Shown here piece by piece: positions 25,393 through 33,283 of a stretch of 64,000 bases of DNA. The stretch is from contig CAYUVH010000059.1 of NCBI GenBank assembly GCA_964448135.1, forward strand, positions 131,587-195,586, in the 5' to 3' direction. Position 1 is the stretch's first letter. Each line of letters starts with the position of its first letter. Under the pieces are notes generated by a model. It had not been told where the DNA came from. It did not search any database and saw only the letters and a program-made list of their open reading frames with translations. The DNA comes from CAYUVH01 sp964448135. Lineage in GTDB: Bacteria; Verrucomicrobiota; Verrucomicrobiia; Limisphaerales; UBA8199. A program made the translations under genes and the position numbers.

Positions 25393-27564
25393 ATGAGTTC
25401 CGAATCCCCAGTGCCTCCGGAGCTGCCTATGAAAGGCTTCCAGCTGTGGCTGGCCGGCCCGCTGGCGCTGATGCTTTCGTTGGGGGTCCAGGTTACGATC
25501 GTTGCTTTCCTGGTCTGGGGACCCGGGTCCGCGTCGGTGCCGGCCAACGAATTCACTTCTTATGGCGCGGTCTGGGCTCGCCCCGAAAATGACCTGAAAA
25601 TCTATGCTCTGGGATTGAGCGGCACGCTGGCCGTAGCAATGGCATTCGTGCTCTGGTGGGCCAGGCAGATTCGTCGCCTGGGAACTGTCGCGGGAGAGAG
25701 CTTCATGCGGTCCACCGCCGCGCTCTGCGGACTGCTCGCTTGCGGAAGCTTGCTGGGCTTTGTTTCGCTGCTGGCCTCGTACTGGTTTTCGCACGATCTG
25801 CAAAATGCACGGACGGTATTGCGCGAGCCGGCGGCACCATTCGACGAAGCGCGGCTCTTACTCCCGGCCATGCTGGCTCTGGCGTGCGCGGTTTTGGATT
25901 TACGGCTGGGATTCTGGCGGCAAAAGGAGACCGGAACCCGAAACTTGCGGTGTCTGCGCTACGTGCTGCCGTTGTTCATCGTCCTCGTGCTCGCCATACC
26001 GCCGGGCGCGGCGGATTTGCTGGCGGGCGGGGCCTTCGCAACGGACCGTTGCAAACACTTGAGTTTTTTTGCGATGGGACCCGCCCTGTCTTTCGCGCAC
26101 GGAAAGGCCTTCGGCACTGAAATCTATTCCCAATATGGCGTCGGCTGGCCTTTGCTGGCGGCCGGGCTGAACCGATTTTCGGCGCTCACCTTTGGAAATC
26201 TGATCGCCCTGCAAGCCGCGTATGGTTGCGTCTACTACGTGGGGCTGTTTTTCCTGCTCCGGTCCTGGTTCAAAAATGAAATCTGGGCCGCCAGCGGAAC
26301 GCTGTTCGCAATATCCGCGCAGGTTTTCAGCGGGGTGGCGTCCTCGGATATTGTCTGGATCCATCCCAGTGTGAGCCCTATGCGGCACCCCATGGACGTT
26401 TGGTTTTTTGCGGCGCTCTGGCAGCACTTGCAGGGTGGCAAGCTCAGGTGGGCCATGCTCGGTGGCAGCGCTTGCGCGTTGGGCGTCTTTTTTGAAACGG
26501 AAACGGGAATTTACCTGGCCCTGACGTTTGGACTTTATTGGATGCTGCGGGCGGGGCTGGCGCGTGGCCAGGCCGGCGGCGCCGACGGAGTGGCCGCGCG
26601 AACGCAAATCTTGAGTGCGGGCGGCACGGCAACGGCGATCCTCTTCCTGTTGCTGCTCTGCGCCAGTCGCGGAAAGTTATTCACGGGAGCGTTTTGGCGG
26701 GGATGGCTGGAGGGCATAACCGCCTATGCGGGCCGCGGCATCAGCGCGCTCCCGATCGCGGAACTCCCCGATGCGCCAATCGTTTTCTTTCTGCTGATGG
26801 TGCTGGTATTCCTGGGGGTGTTGGGTTTCGGCGCCTTGCGGACGTGGTGGCGTTCCGCGTCGGCCGACGAAATCCTGCTGGCAACCTTCGCTGCCTACGG
26901 ACTGGCGGAACTGACCTACTTCGTCAATCGCTCGCATCCGGGAAGTCTATTCGTGGCCACCATGCCGCTGGCGGTCGTGCTCACCGCATTGTTGTTCAAG
27001 GCTTGGACGGCCGCCGGGGGTTGGTTAGGACGATCCGCGATGCCGAACCTGCTCGCGGCGGGAATGGCGCTGTTCCTGTTGACCAAACCGGAGTTTCGAG
27101 GATACCCCGGCTTGCTCGGCTCCGTTTTCGACGATTCGCCTCACACCTCATTATCACTAATCCGGCAGCCCCATGATTTGACCGGAATTCCGATGGACTA
27201 CGCCGACCTGGCCCAAATGATCGAAGGCCTGGCGAGGGAGTTGAAGGCGGCGGGACCGGACGGGCAGAGCGTCGCGATCTTCGATCCGGCGGATACCATC
27301 CTTTATGAAGCGACCGGCGCCACTCCCTGGTCGCGCTATCTTCCCTTCTTTGAGTTCGCGTTTACCACGCGCATGTTGGAAGATGCGCGCCGGCAATTGA
27401 ACGACCATCCGCCCAAATACGTTGTGACTTGTGGCCGCGGCCCCTCCGGTAAAGCGTATTGGGAGTCCTATGATTTTGTCTGGTCGCCGCTGTACGAAGT
27501 GGTGACGAACCGTTTTGAGCTTTATCGCACCGTGGGCGTTTACGAAATCTGGAAGCAAAAATGA
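25393..27564 (+). CDS. Large polytopic membrane protein, GT-C-like
   Basis: 723 residues with at least 12 membrane segments through about residue 560, then a soluble C-terminal part (about 580-723) with VAIFDPADTILYEATG and KYVVTCGRGPSG. The fold plan, many segments followed by a soluble end, resembles GT-C glycosyltransferases or lipid-linked sugar enzymes, but I see no clear acidic catalytic loop. Its position 33 nt before a DPM1-like GT2 gene and a sugar epimerase gene supports a glycan role. The family assignment is tentative. Confidence 0.6.
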   Translation: MSSESPVPPELPMKGFQLWLAGPLALMLSLGVQVTIVAFLVWGPGSASVPANEFTSYGAVWARPENDLKIYALGLSGTLAVAMAFVLWWARQIRRLGTVAGESFMRSTAALCGLLACGSLLGFVSLLASYWFSHDLQNARTVLREPAAPFDEARLLLPAMLALACAVLDLRLGFWRQKETGTRNLRCLRYVLPLFIVLVLAIPPGAADLLAGGAFATDRCKHLSFFAMGPALSFAHGKAFGTEIYSQYGVGWPLLAAGLNRFSALTFGNLIALQAAYGCVYYVGLFFLLRSWFKNEIWAASGTLFAISAQVFSGVASSDIVWIHPSVSPMRHPMDVWFFAALWQHLQGGKLRWAMLGGSACALGVFFETETGIYLALTFGLYWMLRAGLARGQAGGADGVAARTQILSAGGTATAILFLLLLCASRGKLFTGAFWRGWLEGITAYAGRGISALPIAELPDAPIVFFLLMVLVFLGVLGFGALRTWWRSASADEILLATFAAYGLAELTYFVNRSHPGSLFVATMPLAVVLTALLFKAWTAAGGWLGRSAMPNLLAAGMALFLLTKPEFRGYPGLLGSVFDDSPHTSLSLIRQPHDLTGIPMDYADLAQMIEGLARELKAAGPDGQSVAIFDPADTILYEATGATPWSRYLPFFEFAFTTRMLEDARRQLNDHPPKYVVTCGRGPSGKAYWESYDFVWSPLYEVVTNRFELYRTVGVYEIWKQK

Positions 27565-27597
27565 GCAGGCGATCGCGGCTCGAACAATTTCTGTAAT

Positions 27598-28308
27598 GTG
27601 AGCGCAGGTTTGATTTCCATCGTGCTGCCGGTCCACAACCAGGCAGAGCACATCGTTGAGGTCGTCCAGGACTATTCGAAGGCCCTCGCCCGGGTGCCAA
27701 ATCCGCACGAGCTGATCCTCGTGGTGAACAATTGCCGGGATAATTCGCTGCAAGTTTGCCAGGACATGGCCGCCAAGAATCCGAACATCCGCGTAGTGCA
27801 CAGTCAGCTTGGCGGCTGGGGACTGTCAGTGAAACTCGGCTTGCGCGAAGCGCGCGGGGAATTTCTGTGCTATACCAACTCGGCGCGCACCACGGGTCAG
27901 GAACTTATTCTCGTTCTGCTTTACGCCATTGTCTGGCCGCAGGTGGTCATCAAAGCCAATCGCAAAATCCGCGAGAGCTGGCGGCGGCGGTTGGGTTCGC
28001 TCGCCTACAATCTCGAATGCCGCGCATTGTTCGATCTCAGCGTCTGGGACGTGAACGGGACGCCGAAGGTGTTCCCGCGCTCCTTTAAGAAGCTGCTCGA
28101 ACTCACCCGCGAGGATGACTTGATAGACGCCGAGTTCGTGATGCAGTGTCGGCGCGAGAATTATCCGGTGCTGGAAGTGCCCATTTTCTCGACGCGCCGG
28201 CATGGCGGAAAATCAACGACCGGCTTGAAATCGGCGGTGCGGATGTATTGGGGCGCGTGGCGGTTGCGCAAAACCTTTGGGCCGCCGCCACCGGAAAAGG
28301 AAGCATGA
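27598..28308 (+). CDS. GT2 glycosyltransferase-like protein lacking the canonical DXD
   Basis: 236 residues from a GTG start. The N-terminal strand SIVLPVHNQAEHI and later LGGWGLSVKLGLREARGEFL follow the GT2 (DPM1-like) fold, and VWDVNGTPKVFPRSF and RHGGKSTT match the acceptor half. The usual acidic motifs are replaced: VNNCRDNS stands where VDDGSxDxT is expected and CYTNSARTTG where DADxQ is expected. No C-terminal membrane segment. It may be an unusual transferase or an inactive partner of the adjacent membrane protein. It overlaps the next gene (28305-28308, ATGA). Confidence 0.75.
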   Translation: MSAGLISIVLPVHNQAEHIVEVVQDYSKALARVPNPHELILVVNNCRDNSLQVCQDMAAKNPNIRVVHSQLGGWGLSVKLGLREARGEFLCYTNSARTTGQELILVLLYAIVWPQVVIKANRKIRESWRRRLGSLAYNLECRALFDLSVWDVNGTPKVFPRSFKKLLELTREDDLIDAEFVMQCRRENYPVLEVPIFSTRRHGGKSTTGLKSAVRMYWGAWRLRKTFGPPPPEKEA

Positions 28309-29258
28309 AACGGGTGCTGGTCACGGGCGGGACGGGATTTGTCGGCGCGAACCTGACGCGGCGCCTGTTGCGGGATGGAAACGAGGTGCATCTGCTGGTG
28401 CGGCCTAAGCACCAGGGCTGGCGCATCGAAAGTGTCCGCGCCGATCTGCGGTTGCCGGAAGCGGAGTTGCATGATGCAGCTGCCGTTTCACGGGTGGTGC
28501 AGGATGTGAAGCCGGAATGGGTGTTTCACCTGGCGGCCAACGGCGCGTATTCCTGGCAGAATAATCTCGATGAAATCGTTCGCACGAATGTGCACGGCAC
28601 CATCAATCTGCTTACGGCATGCTTGAAGCAGGGCGTGGAGGCTTTCGTGTCGGCGGGGTCGTCCTCGGAGTACGGATTCAAAGATCATCCGCCCGCGGAA
28701 TCCGAGCGCGAGGAACCCAACAGCCATTACGCGGTCACGAAAGTCTCGGCGACACATTTCTGCCGGTTCACCGCGCAGAAGGACGGCCTTCACGCCCCCA
28801 CCCTGCGGCTGTATTCGATCTACGGACCGTACGAGGATCCGGGGAGGCTGATCCCGACGCTCATTTCCCGCGGATTGAAAGGCGAACTGCCCCCATTGGT
28901 GGACCCGAATGTGGCGCGGGATTTGGTGTACGTGGATGATGCGGTGGACGCTTTTCTGCTCGCGGCAACAAAGAAGACGGAGGAACGCGGAGCGATTTAC
29001 AATGTGGGCACCGGGGTCGAAACCACCATCCGGGAAATCGTGGACGTCGCGCGACGCGAAATGGATATCGCCGTCGAACCATCGTGGGGCTCAATGCCGA
29101 ACCGGGTTTGGGACACAACTTCGTGGGTGAGTGACAATCGGAAGATTCGCGAGAAGCTGGGCTGGAAGCCGCGCTACACTTTCACGGACGGATTAAAGGC
29201 AACGATCAACTGGTACCGGGAAGTCGGCCAGGGAACGGCCGGCGGCAAGGCCTCCTGA
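28305..29258 (+). CDS. NAD-dependent epimerase/dehydratase (extended SDR)
   Basis: 317 residues from the ATG at 28305, coupled by overlap to the GT2-like gene. The cofactor loop is VTGGTGFVGANL, the catalytic triad includes Ser of SAGSSSEYG and the Y-x-x-x-K of HYAVTKVSA, and the C-terminus has RDLVYVDDAVDAFLLA. These are typical of nucleotide-sugar epimerases and dehydratases, for example GDP-mannose or dTDP-sugar 4,6-dehydratases and UDP-hexose 4-epimerases. It probably supplies the sugar for the two upstream gene products. The exact reaction is not clear. Confidence 0.85.
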   Translation: MKRVLVTGGTGFVGANLTRRLLRDGNEVHLLVRPKHQGWRIESVRADLRLPEAELHDAAAVSRVVQDVKPEWVFHLAANGAYSWQNNLDEIVRTNVHGTINLLTACLKQGVEAFVSAGSSSEYGFKDHPPAESEREEPNSHYAVTKVSATHFCRFTAQKDGLHAPTLRLYSIYGPYEDPGRLIPTLISRGLKGELPPLVDPNVARDLVYVDDAVDAFLLAATKKTEERGAIYNVGTGVETTIREIVDVARREMDIAVEPSWGSMPNRVWDTTSWVSDNRKIREKLGWKPRYTFTDGLKATINWYREVGQGTAGGKAS

Positions 29259-29512
29259 CAAACACATTCTTTCGGCAGATGTAGCGTCGGTTTTGGCAGG
29301 TTCGCCGCCGGCCGCCCCGACGTTGGCCGCGGCGGTATTTTTCACTTGGACAGCCTTTGTCCAAGTGCCTCCTGTAAATTCGCGCTGTGGAGAATAGTCG
29401 TATCGATTCCCGGTCCCGCTTGAACCGGCGTCAAATTTCGCATCCGAACTCGCGGAACTCCCTGCGCATCCCCTGTCCCTTTCCGCCCTCGGGTCCCTCC
29501 CGTCCCTCCCTC

Positions 29513-29646
29513 AATCAAGCCGTCATCAAGCCCATGCCGGACCGTTATCAAGCCGTCCTCAAGCCGTCCTCAAGCCGGCCATCAAGCCGGCTATCAAGCC
29601 CAAAACCCCAGCAATCAAGCCTCATCAAGCCCAATCGAGCCGGAAA
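29513..29646. repeat. Irregular tandem array of TCAAGCC units
   Basis: About ten copies of TCAAGCC, often as ATCAAGCCG or CCTCAAGCCG, at spacings of roughly 10-20 nt, including direct runs such as CCTCAAGCCGTCCTCAAGCC. The array is Pro/Ser/Lys-coding in one frame but without a start signal or bias. It could be a simple-sequence expansion or a binding-site array. Confidence 0.6.
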
Positions 29647-29686
29647 AAAAAGGGGGCCCCAGCAATCGGCGCGCCCTCCCGTGCCT

Positions 29687-29805
29687 GGCTTTGCACAAAA
29701 AGTCCCGGAGCGCGGCTTTATCAGCCGCAGCGCGTTCAAGAGCATGGAGGCGTGCGGTTAGCGAAGACACTCATGGTCAAATCTGAACACTTTTTGTGCA
29801 AAGCC
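29687..29805. repeat. Compound palindromic element with 17-bp terminal inverted repeats
   Basis: Perfect 17-bp inverted repeats, GGCTTTGCACAAAAAGT (29687-29703) and its reverse complement (29789-29805), enclose 85 nt. The interior contains GCGGCT/AGCCGC (29712-29728), the family also seen at 1798-1830. Size and terminal repeats resemble a miniature mobile element, but no target duplication is evident. Confidence 0.6.
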
Positions 29806-29878
29806 CCTCGGACCATCCGGGGCAGTCTCGTTCAAAAACGGAGCTGCTCCCTGTCCTCGCCTCCTGCGGGAATTCAGA

Positions 29879-29907
29879 TTGACAGTAATCACTTTGCGTG
29901 GCAAAGT
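29879..29907 (+). promoter_or_regulatory. Promoter with palindromic operator (ACTTTGC-GTG-GCAAAGT)
   Basis: A consensus -35 TTGACA (29879-29884) is followed 17 nt later by CAAAGT (29902-29907) in the -10 position. The 17-nt palindrome ACTTTGC GTG GCAAAGT (29891-29907) overlaps that -10 and ends 6 nt before the ATG at 29914. A second palindrome with the same half-sites precedes ispH. The winged-helix protein encoded just downstream is the natural candidate to bind both. No Shine-Dalgarno sequence fits, so transcripts may be nearly leaderless. Confidence 0.65.
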
Positions 29908-29913
29908 CTATCC

Positions 29914-30540
29914 ATGGAATCGAATTGGGCGGGTGAGCATCTCCAGGTAATCCGGACGCTGATGGAGCGTTCGGCCGTGTACCGGCGGGCTCTGGCGCCC
30001 ATCATGATCCTCAACGGGGTGGTGGGTTTGGTGGCGGCCATCATCGGCTGGGTGGTCGGAATCGATTCCACCAGGGTTTTTATCTTCTATTGGTCGGCGG
30101 CGGCGGCGATGGCCATGGCCGGCTCGTTTCTACTCGTTCGCCGCCAGGCCATGAAGGACTCCGAACCGTTCTGGTCGCCCCCCACGCGCCGGGTCACGCA
30201 GGCGATGCTGCCCGCGCTGGTTGCCGGTGGCATCACCAGCGGAATTCTCCTTTTGAACGCCAGTACCGGCACCCAGACCGTTGATCCCCTGCTGCCCTGC
30301 TGCTGGATCATTTTGTACGGTTGCGCTTTTCACGCGGCGGGCTTCTTTTTGCCCCGTGGAATGAGGCTTTTTGGCTGGGCCTTCGTGCTCGCCGGATGCG
30401 GACTCGTGGCGCTCTGCCTCCCCCTGGAATCTCACGCGCGGGAATATGCCTTCGGCGTCATGGGCGCTTTCTTCGGCGTAATGCACCTGGCCTACGGCGT
30501 TTACCTTTACTTCACCGAACGGCGAAAGAATGAATCGTGA
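29914..30540 (+). CDS. Integral membrane protein upstream of winged-helix regulator
   Basis: 208 residues from the ATG at 29914, right after the palindromic operator; an open extension to 29752 runs through the repeat element and is rejected. About six membrane segments, starting near residue 30 (IMILNGVVGLVAAIIGWVVG), then pairs to the end, with a short basic tail. No family recognised. Its stop overlaps the GTG start of the regulator gene (30537-30540), so the two are coupled and the protein may sense or be controlled together with the regulator. Confidence 0.7.
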   Translation: MESNWAGEHLQVIRTLMERSAVYRRALAPIMILNGVVGLVAAIIGWVVGIDSTRVFIFYWSAAAAMAMAGSFLLVRRQAMKDSEPFWSPPTRRVTQAMLPALVAGGITSGILLLNASTGTQTVDPLLPCCWIILYGCAFHAAGFFLPRGMRLFGWAFVLAGCGLVALCLPLESHAREYAFGVMGAFFGVMHLAYGVYLYFTERRKNES

Positions 30541-30845
30541 ATCCCGAGGCGTTCCTCCAGCTCGATCGTGTCATCCACGAGAAAGGGCGGCTGGCCATCA
30601 TGTCCATGCTGGCTGCCGCCGGGGAGCTCTCGTTCACGGACCTCAAGGTCGAGCTCAAGATGACTGACGGAAATCTCACCACGCACATCCGTACTTTGCA
30701 GGAATCGGGCTACGTCTCGGTTACGAAATCCTTTCAGAACAAGCGTCCCCTCACCACCTGCGCGCTGACGCCAGGCGGGAAAAAGGCCTTCACGGCCTAC
30801 ATCAATCTGCTGGAATCCATCGTCCAGCAGAACAAGGCGAAGTAG
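30537..30845 (+). CDS. Winged-helix transcriptional regulator (HTH_34/PF13601-like)
   Basis: 102 residues from a GTG start overlapping the upstream stop. One winged-helix domain: LDRVIHEKGRLAIMSMLAA, the recognition helix region MTDGNLTTHIRTLQESGYVSV, the wing SFQNKRPLTTCALTPGGKKAF and a C-terminal dimer helix. This is the small MarR-like group with no ligand domain, often paired with membrane protein genes. Two similar palindromes (29891-29907 and 30887-30903) flank its operon, suggesting autoregulation and control of the following ispH operon. Both are inferences. Confidence 0.82.
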   Translation: MNPEAFLQLDRVIHEKGRLAIMSMLAAAGELSFTDLKVELKMTDGNLTTHIRTLQESGYVSVTKSFQNKRPLTTCALTPGGKKAFTAYINLLESIVQQNKAK

Positions 30846-30886
30846 AAACATTTTCTTTGAACAGGAGTGAACGATGCTGGTCATAT

Positions 30887-30903
30887 ACTTTGTGATACAA
30901 AGT
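30887..30903 (+). promoter_or_regulatory. Palindromic operator (ACTTTGT-GAT-ACAAAGT) upstream of ispH
   Basis: A perfect palindrome with 7-bp arms and 3-nt spacer, ending 5 nt before the ispH ATG. It overlaps a -10-like TATACT (30884-30889). Its half-sites ACTTTG/CAAAGT match those of the palindrome at 29891-29907 and lie at the same distance from a start codon. Together they give the pattern ACTTTGYNNNRCAAAGT. No good -35 was found. Confidence 0.65.
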
Positions 30904-30908
30904 GAATT

Positions 30909-31823
30909 ATGAAAATCTTGTTGGCTGAACATCTGGGCATGTGTTTCGGGGTGCGGGACGCCATCACCCTGGCCCGCGAACAGGCAACCCGCGCACCGCT
31001 CACCATCCTGGGTGAGCTGGTCCACAATGAAAGGGTGCTGGGGGATTTGCGCGAGCGGGGTATTCAGATCGCGAAGGATTCAAGCCAGGTCGAAACCCCG
31101 TCCGTCATGATTACCGCCCACGGCGCTTCGGAAAAAACCATCGGCGAAGCGCGCGAGCGGGGATTGCACGTGATGGAGGCCACCTGCCCGCTGGTGCGCG
31201 TGGCGCATACGGCGGTGGCGCGCCTCGTGCGCGAGGGATTTCACCCGGTGATCATTGGTCAAAAAGACCACGTTGAGGTGCGGGGTTTGACCGGCGATTT
31301 ACGGGCGTTTGACGTCGTGCTTTCGGAGGTTGAAATCATGCAATTACAGCCTCGGGCCCGCTTTGGTGTGGCGGCGCAGACCACCCAGCCCATCGCGAAG
31401 GTCGAGCGGTTGGTCACCTGGATGCGGCGCTGTTTTTCGGATTCCGAAATTAGATTTTTCGATACGGTCTGCCGGCCGACCAAGGATCGCCAGCGCGCGG
31501 CGGAGGAACTCGCGCGGCGGTCCGACGTCGTGGTGGTCATCGGCGGCGCGCACAGCAATAACACCCGCGAACTCGCCAGCACTTGTAGCGTTTTTTGCGC
31601 CCATGTGCACCATGTGCAGACTGCTGCAGACCTGCGCCCCGAATGGTTCGCCCACGCACAAACCGTCGGCCTCACCGCCGGCACCTCCACCCCCGACCAG
31701 ACTATCGCGGAGGTCGAGGCGTGGCTGCGGGAACTGGCCGGGCGGGTCGAGCGCCCGGCCAGCCGGCCAAACCGGCTCGAACAATCCAACCTTCAAACCG
31801 CCTGCGAAACCTTGAAGCCATGA
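30909..31823 (+). CDS. ispH: 4-hydroxy-3-methylbut-2-enyl diphosphate reductase
   Basis: 304 residues. The three iron-sulfur cysteines are Cys12 (HLGMCFGV), Cys93 (ATCPLV) and Cys188 (DTVCRPTKDRQ). Substrate-pocket residues His39, His71 (TAHG), His121 and Glu123 (KDHVEVRG) and QTTQ at 157-160 are present. IspH makes IPP and DMAPP in the last step of the MEP pathway. The start follows a regulatory palindrome by 5 nt with no Shine-Dalgarno sequence, and the stop overlaps the next gene (31820-31823). The C-terminal ~25 residues are an unconserved Arg/Pro-rich tail. Whether it is the only ispH in the genome is not known. Confidence 0.9.
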   Translation: MKILLAEHLGMCFGVRDAITLAREQATRAPLTILGELVHNERVLGDLRERGIQIAKDSSQVETPSVMITAHGASEKTIGEARERGLHVMEATCPLVRVAHTAVARLVREGFHPVIIGQKDHVEVRGLTGDLRAFDVVLSEVEIMQLQPRARFGVAAQTTQPIAKVERLVTWMRRCFSDSEIRFFDTVCRPTKDRQRAAEELARRSDVVVVIGGAHSNNTRELASTCSVFCAHVHHVQTAADLRPEWFAHAQTVGLTAGTSTPDQTIAEVEAWLRELAGRVERPASRPNRLEQSNLQTACETLKP

Positions 31824-33271
31824 ATCACCTGAAACGCTGGTCCGTTGTTGTCATTTTCGCCATCGCGATGGCATGGGTTGAATCCGCGGTCGTATTCGAT
31901 TTGCGCCATTTCATAGGGCGCATCGAACCTTACCAGCCCAACCCGCTGCCCATTATCGGAAACCTGGGGCTGGTGGAACTGGTCCGCGAAGCGGCGACCC
32001 TGGTCATGCTGCTTACGGCGGGCATCCTCGCCGGGCGCACGTGGAAGAACCGCCTGGGGTTCACCGTGGTGGCTTTCGGAGTTTGGGACATTTTCTATTA
32101 CGTCTTCTTGAAAGTCATGTGCGGATGGCCGCACTCGATTTGGGATTGGGACATTCTCTTTCTGCTGCCGTTGCCCTGGTGGGGCCCGGTGCTCGCGCCG
32201 GTTTTGATCGCCTTGTTGATGATTGGATGGGGAACCCTCGCCAGCCGGGAGGAGTCGGCGCCCAAAGCCGGCTCCTTCCGCTGGCTGGGGTGGACGCTCA
32301 ACGCCTGCGGCGTGGCGCTTGCCCTCTATGTCTTCATGACCGACTGCCTGCAGGTCGCCGGTCAGGGCACGGAAGTCATTCGCAACGTCCTGCCGGTCGA
32401 GTTCAACTGGCCGCTGTTCAACATCGCCCTGGTGCTCATGTCCGTGCCCTTTCTCCGCGCACTGGCCGATCTCCGCAAACCCGTGCCGTCGAGTGGAACG
32501 AACTTCGATTGGGCCCGGTGGATTAATCACTTCGCCCGCAACCGCCAGAACCGTCCCGTGCCCGACTGGAGCGAACCCACCGCCCTGCCCTCGCAGATTC
32601 GCGGGCCGCTGCTGCGCTCGCTCGAACAATTTCAGCTCGGCGACGGCGGCGGTCCGGCCTCGCTCATCGCCCGCGACGCCGAAACTTTTCGCGGCTCAAC
32701 CGAGCAGATGCGCGCGCTCGTGGACGCCTGGTTCACGGAAGAGCGCGAGCATTCGCGGCTGCTCGGTTGCGCCGTGGACGCCCTGGGCGGCCAGCGAATC
32801 CAGTCGCATTGGAGCTTCACTGCCTTCTGCCAGTGCCGGCGAATTCTCGGCGTGAAGTTCGAACTGCAAGTCCTTCTACTCACCGAAATCAGCAGCACGG
32901 CCTACTACCGCCTGCTCCAGCGGCACAGCCCCATCCGCGCGCTGGCGGACACCTGCGGCCTGATCCTCCGCGATGAAGCCGGCCACATTGCGTTCCACTC
33001 CGACCGCCTCGCGGCCGCCGGCCGCCAGCTCCAGCACCTGCGCGACGCACTCTGGGCTGCTCAATTCATGGTCTGCGGTTACGCGGCAGCCACGATGCTT
33101 TGGATCAATCATTCTCCCTGTATCAGGCGCTTGGGCGGCAGCACCGCGGAGTTTTACCTTGAAGTGAGCCGGGAACTTGTCCGGTTCCTCCACTCATTGG
33201 TCGCCACATCAAACCAGCCCGTCGCCGCGCGTGAGTTTTCCCCTGCCACCGAGTTCGCCTTGGAAAATTAG
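31820..33271 (+). CDS. Membrane protein fused to di-iron ferritin-like domain
   Basis: 483 residues from the ATG at 31820, coupled by ATGA overlap to ispH. The N-terminal half (about 1-215) has six or so membrane segments (for example 8-25, 55-72, 80-100, 112-140, 158-175 and 197-213). The C-terminal half (about 255-470) is helical with two ExxH motifs, E308-R-E-H311 and E386-A-G-H389, plus Glu356 (LTEISSTAYY), the ligand pattern of a ferritin-like di-iron site. Such sites activate oxygen (hydroxylases such as MiaE) or oxidise iron. The fusion and the coupling to ispH are unusual. Function unknown. Confidence 0.75.
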   Translation: MNHLKRWSVVVIFAIAMAWVESAVVFDLRHFIGRIEPYQPNPLPIIGNLGLVELVREAATLVMLLTAGILAGRTWKNRLGFTVVAFGVWDIFYYVFLKVMCGWPHSIWDWDILFLLPLPWWGPVLAPVLIALLMIGWGTLASREESAPKAGSFRWLGWTLNACGVALALYVFMTDCLQVAGQGTEVIRNVLPVEFNWPLFNIALVLMSVPFLRALADLRKPVPSSGTNFDWARWINHFARNRQNRPVPDWSEPTALPSQIRGPLLRSLEQFQLGDGGGPASLIARDAETFRGSTEQMRALVDAWFTEEREHSRLLGCAVDALGGQRIQSHWSFTAFCQCRRILGVKFELQVLLLTEISSTAYYRLLQRHSPIRALADTCGLILRDEAGHIAFHSDRLAAAGRQLQHLRDALWAAQFMVCGYAAATMLWINHSPCIRRLGGSTAEFYLEVSRELVRFLHSLVATSNQPVAAREFSPATEFALEN

Positions 33272-33283
33272 TCGACAACATTT

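Larger units (their letters stand above)
29259..29913. other. 655-bp gene-free gap, repeat-rich
   Basis: The gap holds a 10-bp hairpin CACTTGGACA/TGTCCAAGTG (29343-29367), a TCAAGCC-rich array (29513-29646), a compound palindrome (29687-29805) and, at its end, the palindromic operator before the next gene. An open frame of 124 codons at 29387-29761 is a by-product of the TCAAGCC units and shows Ser/Pro-rich low complexity, so I do not call it a gene. Confidence 0.6.

Noticed and set aside
29387..29761. Open frame of 124 codons in the TCAAGCC region
   Set aside because: The frame is a by-product of the repeat array, with Ser/Pro/Lys runs and no start signal.
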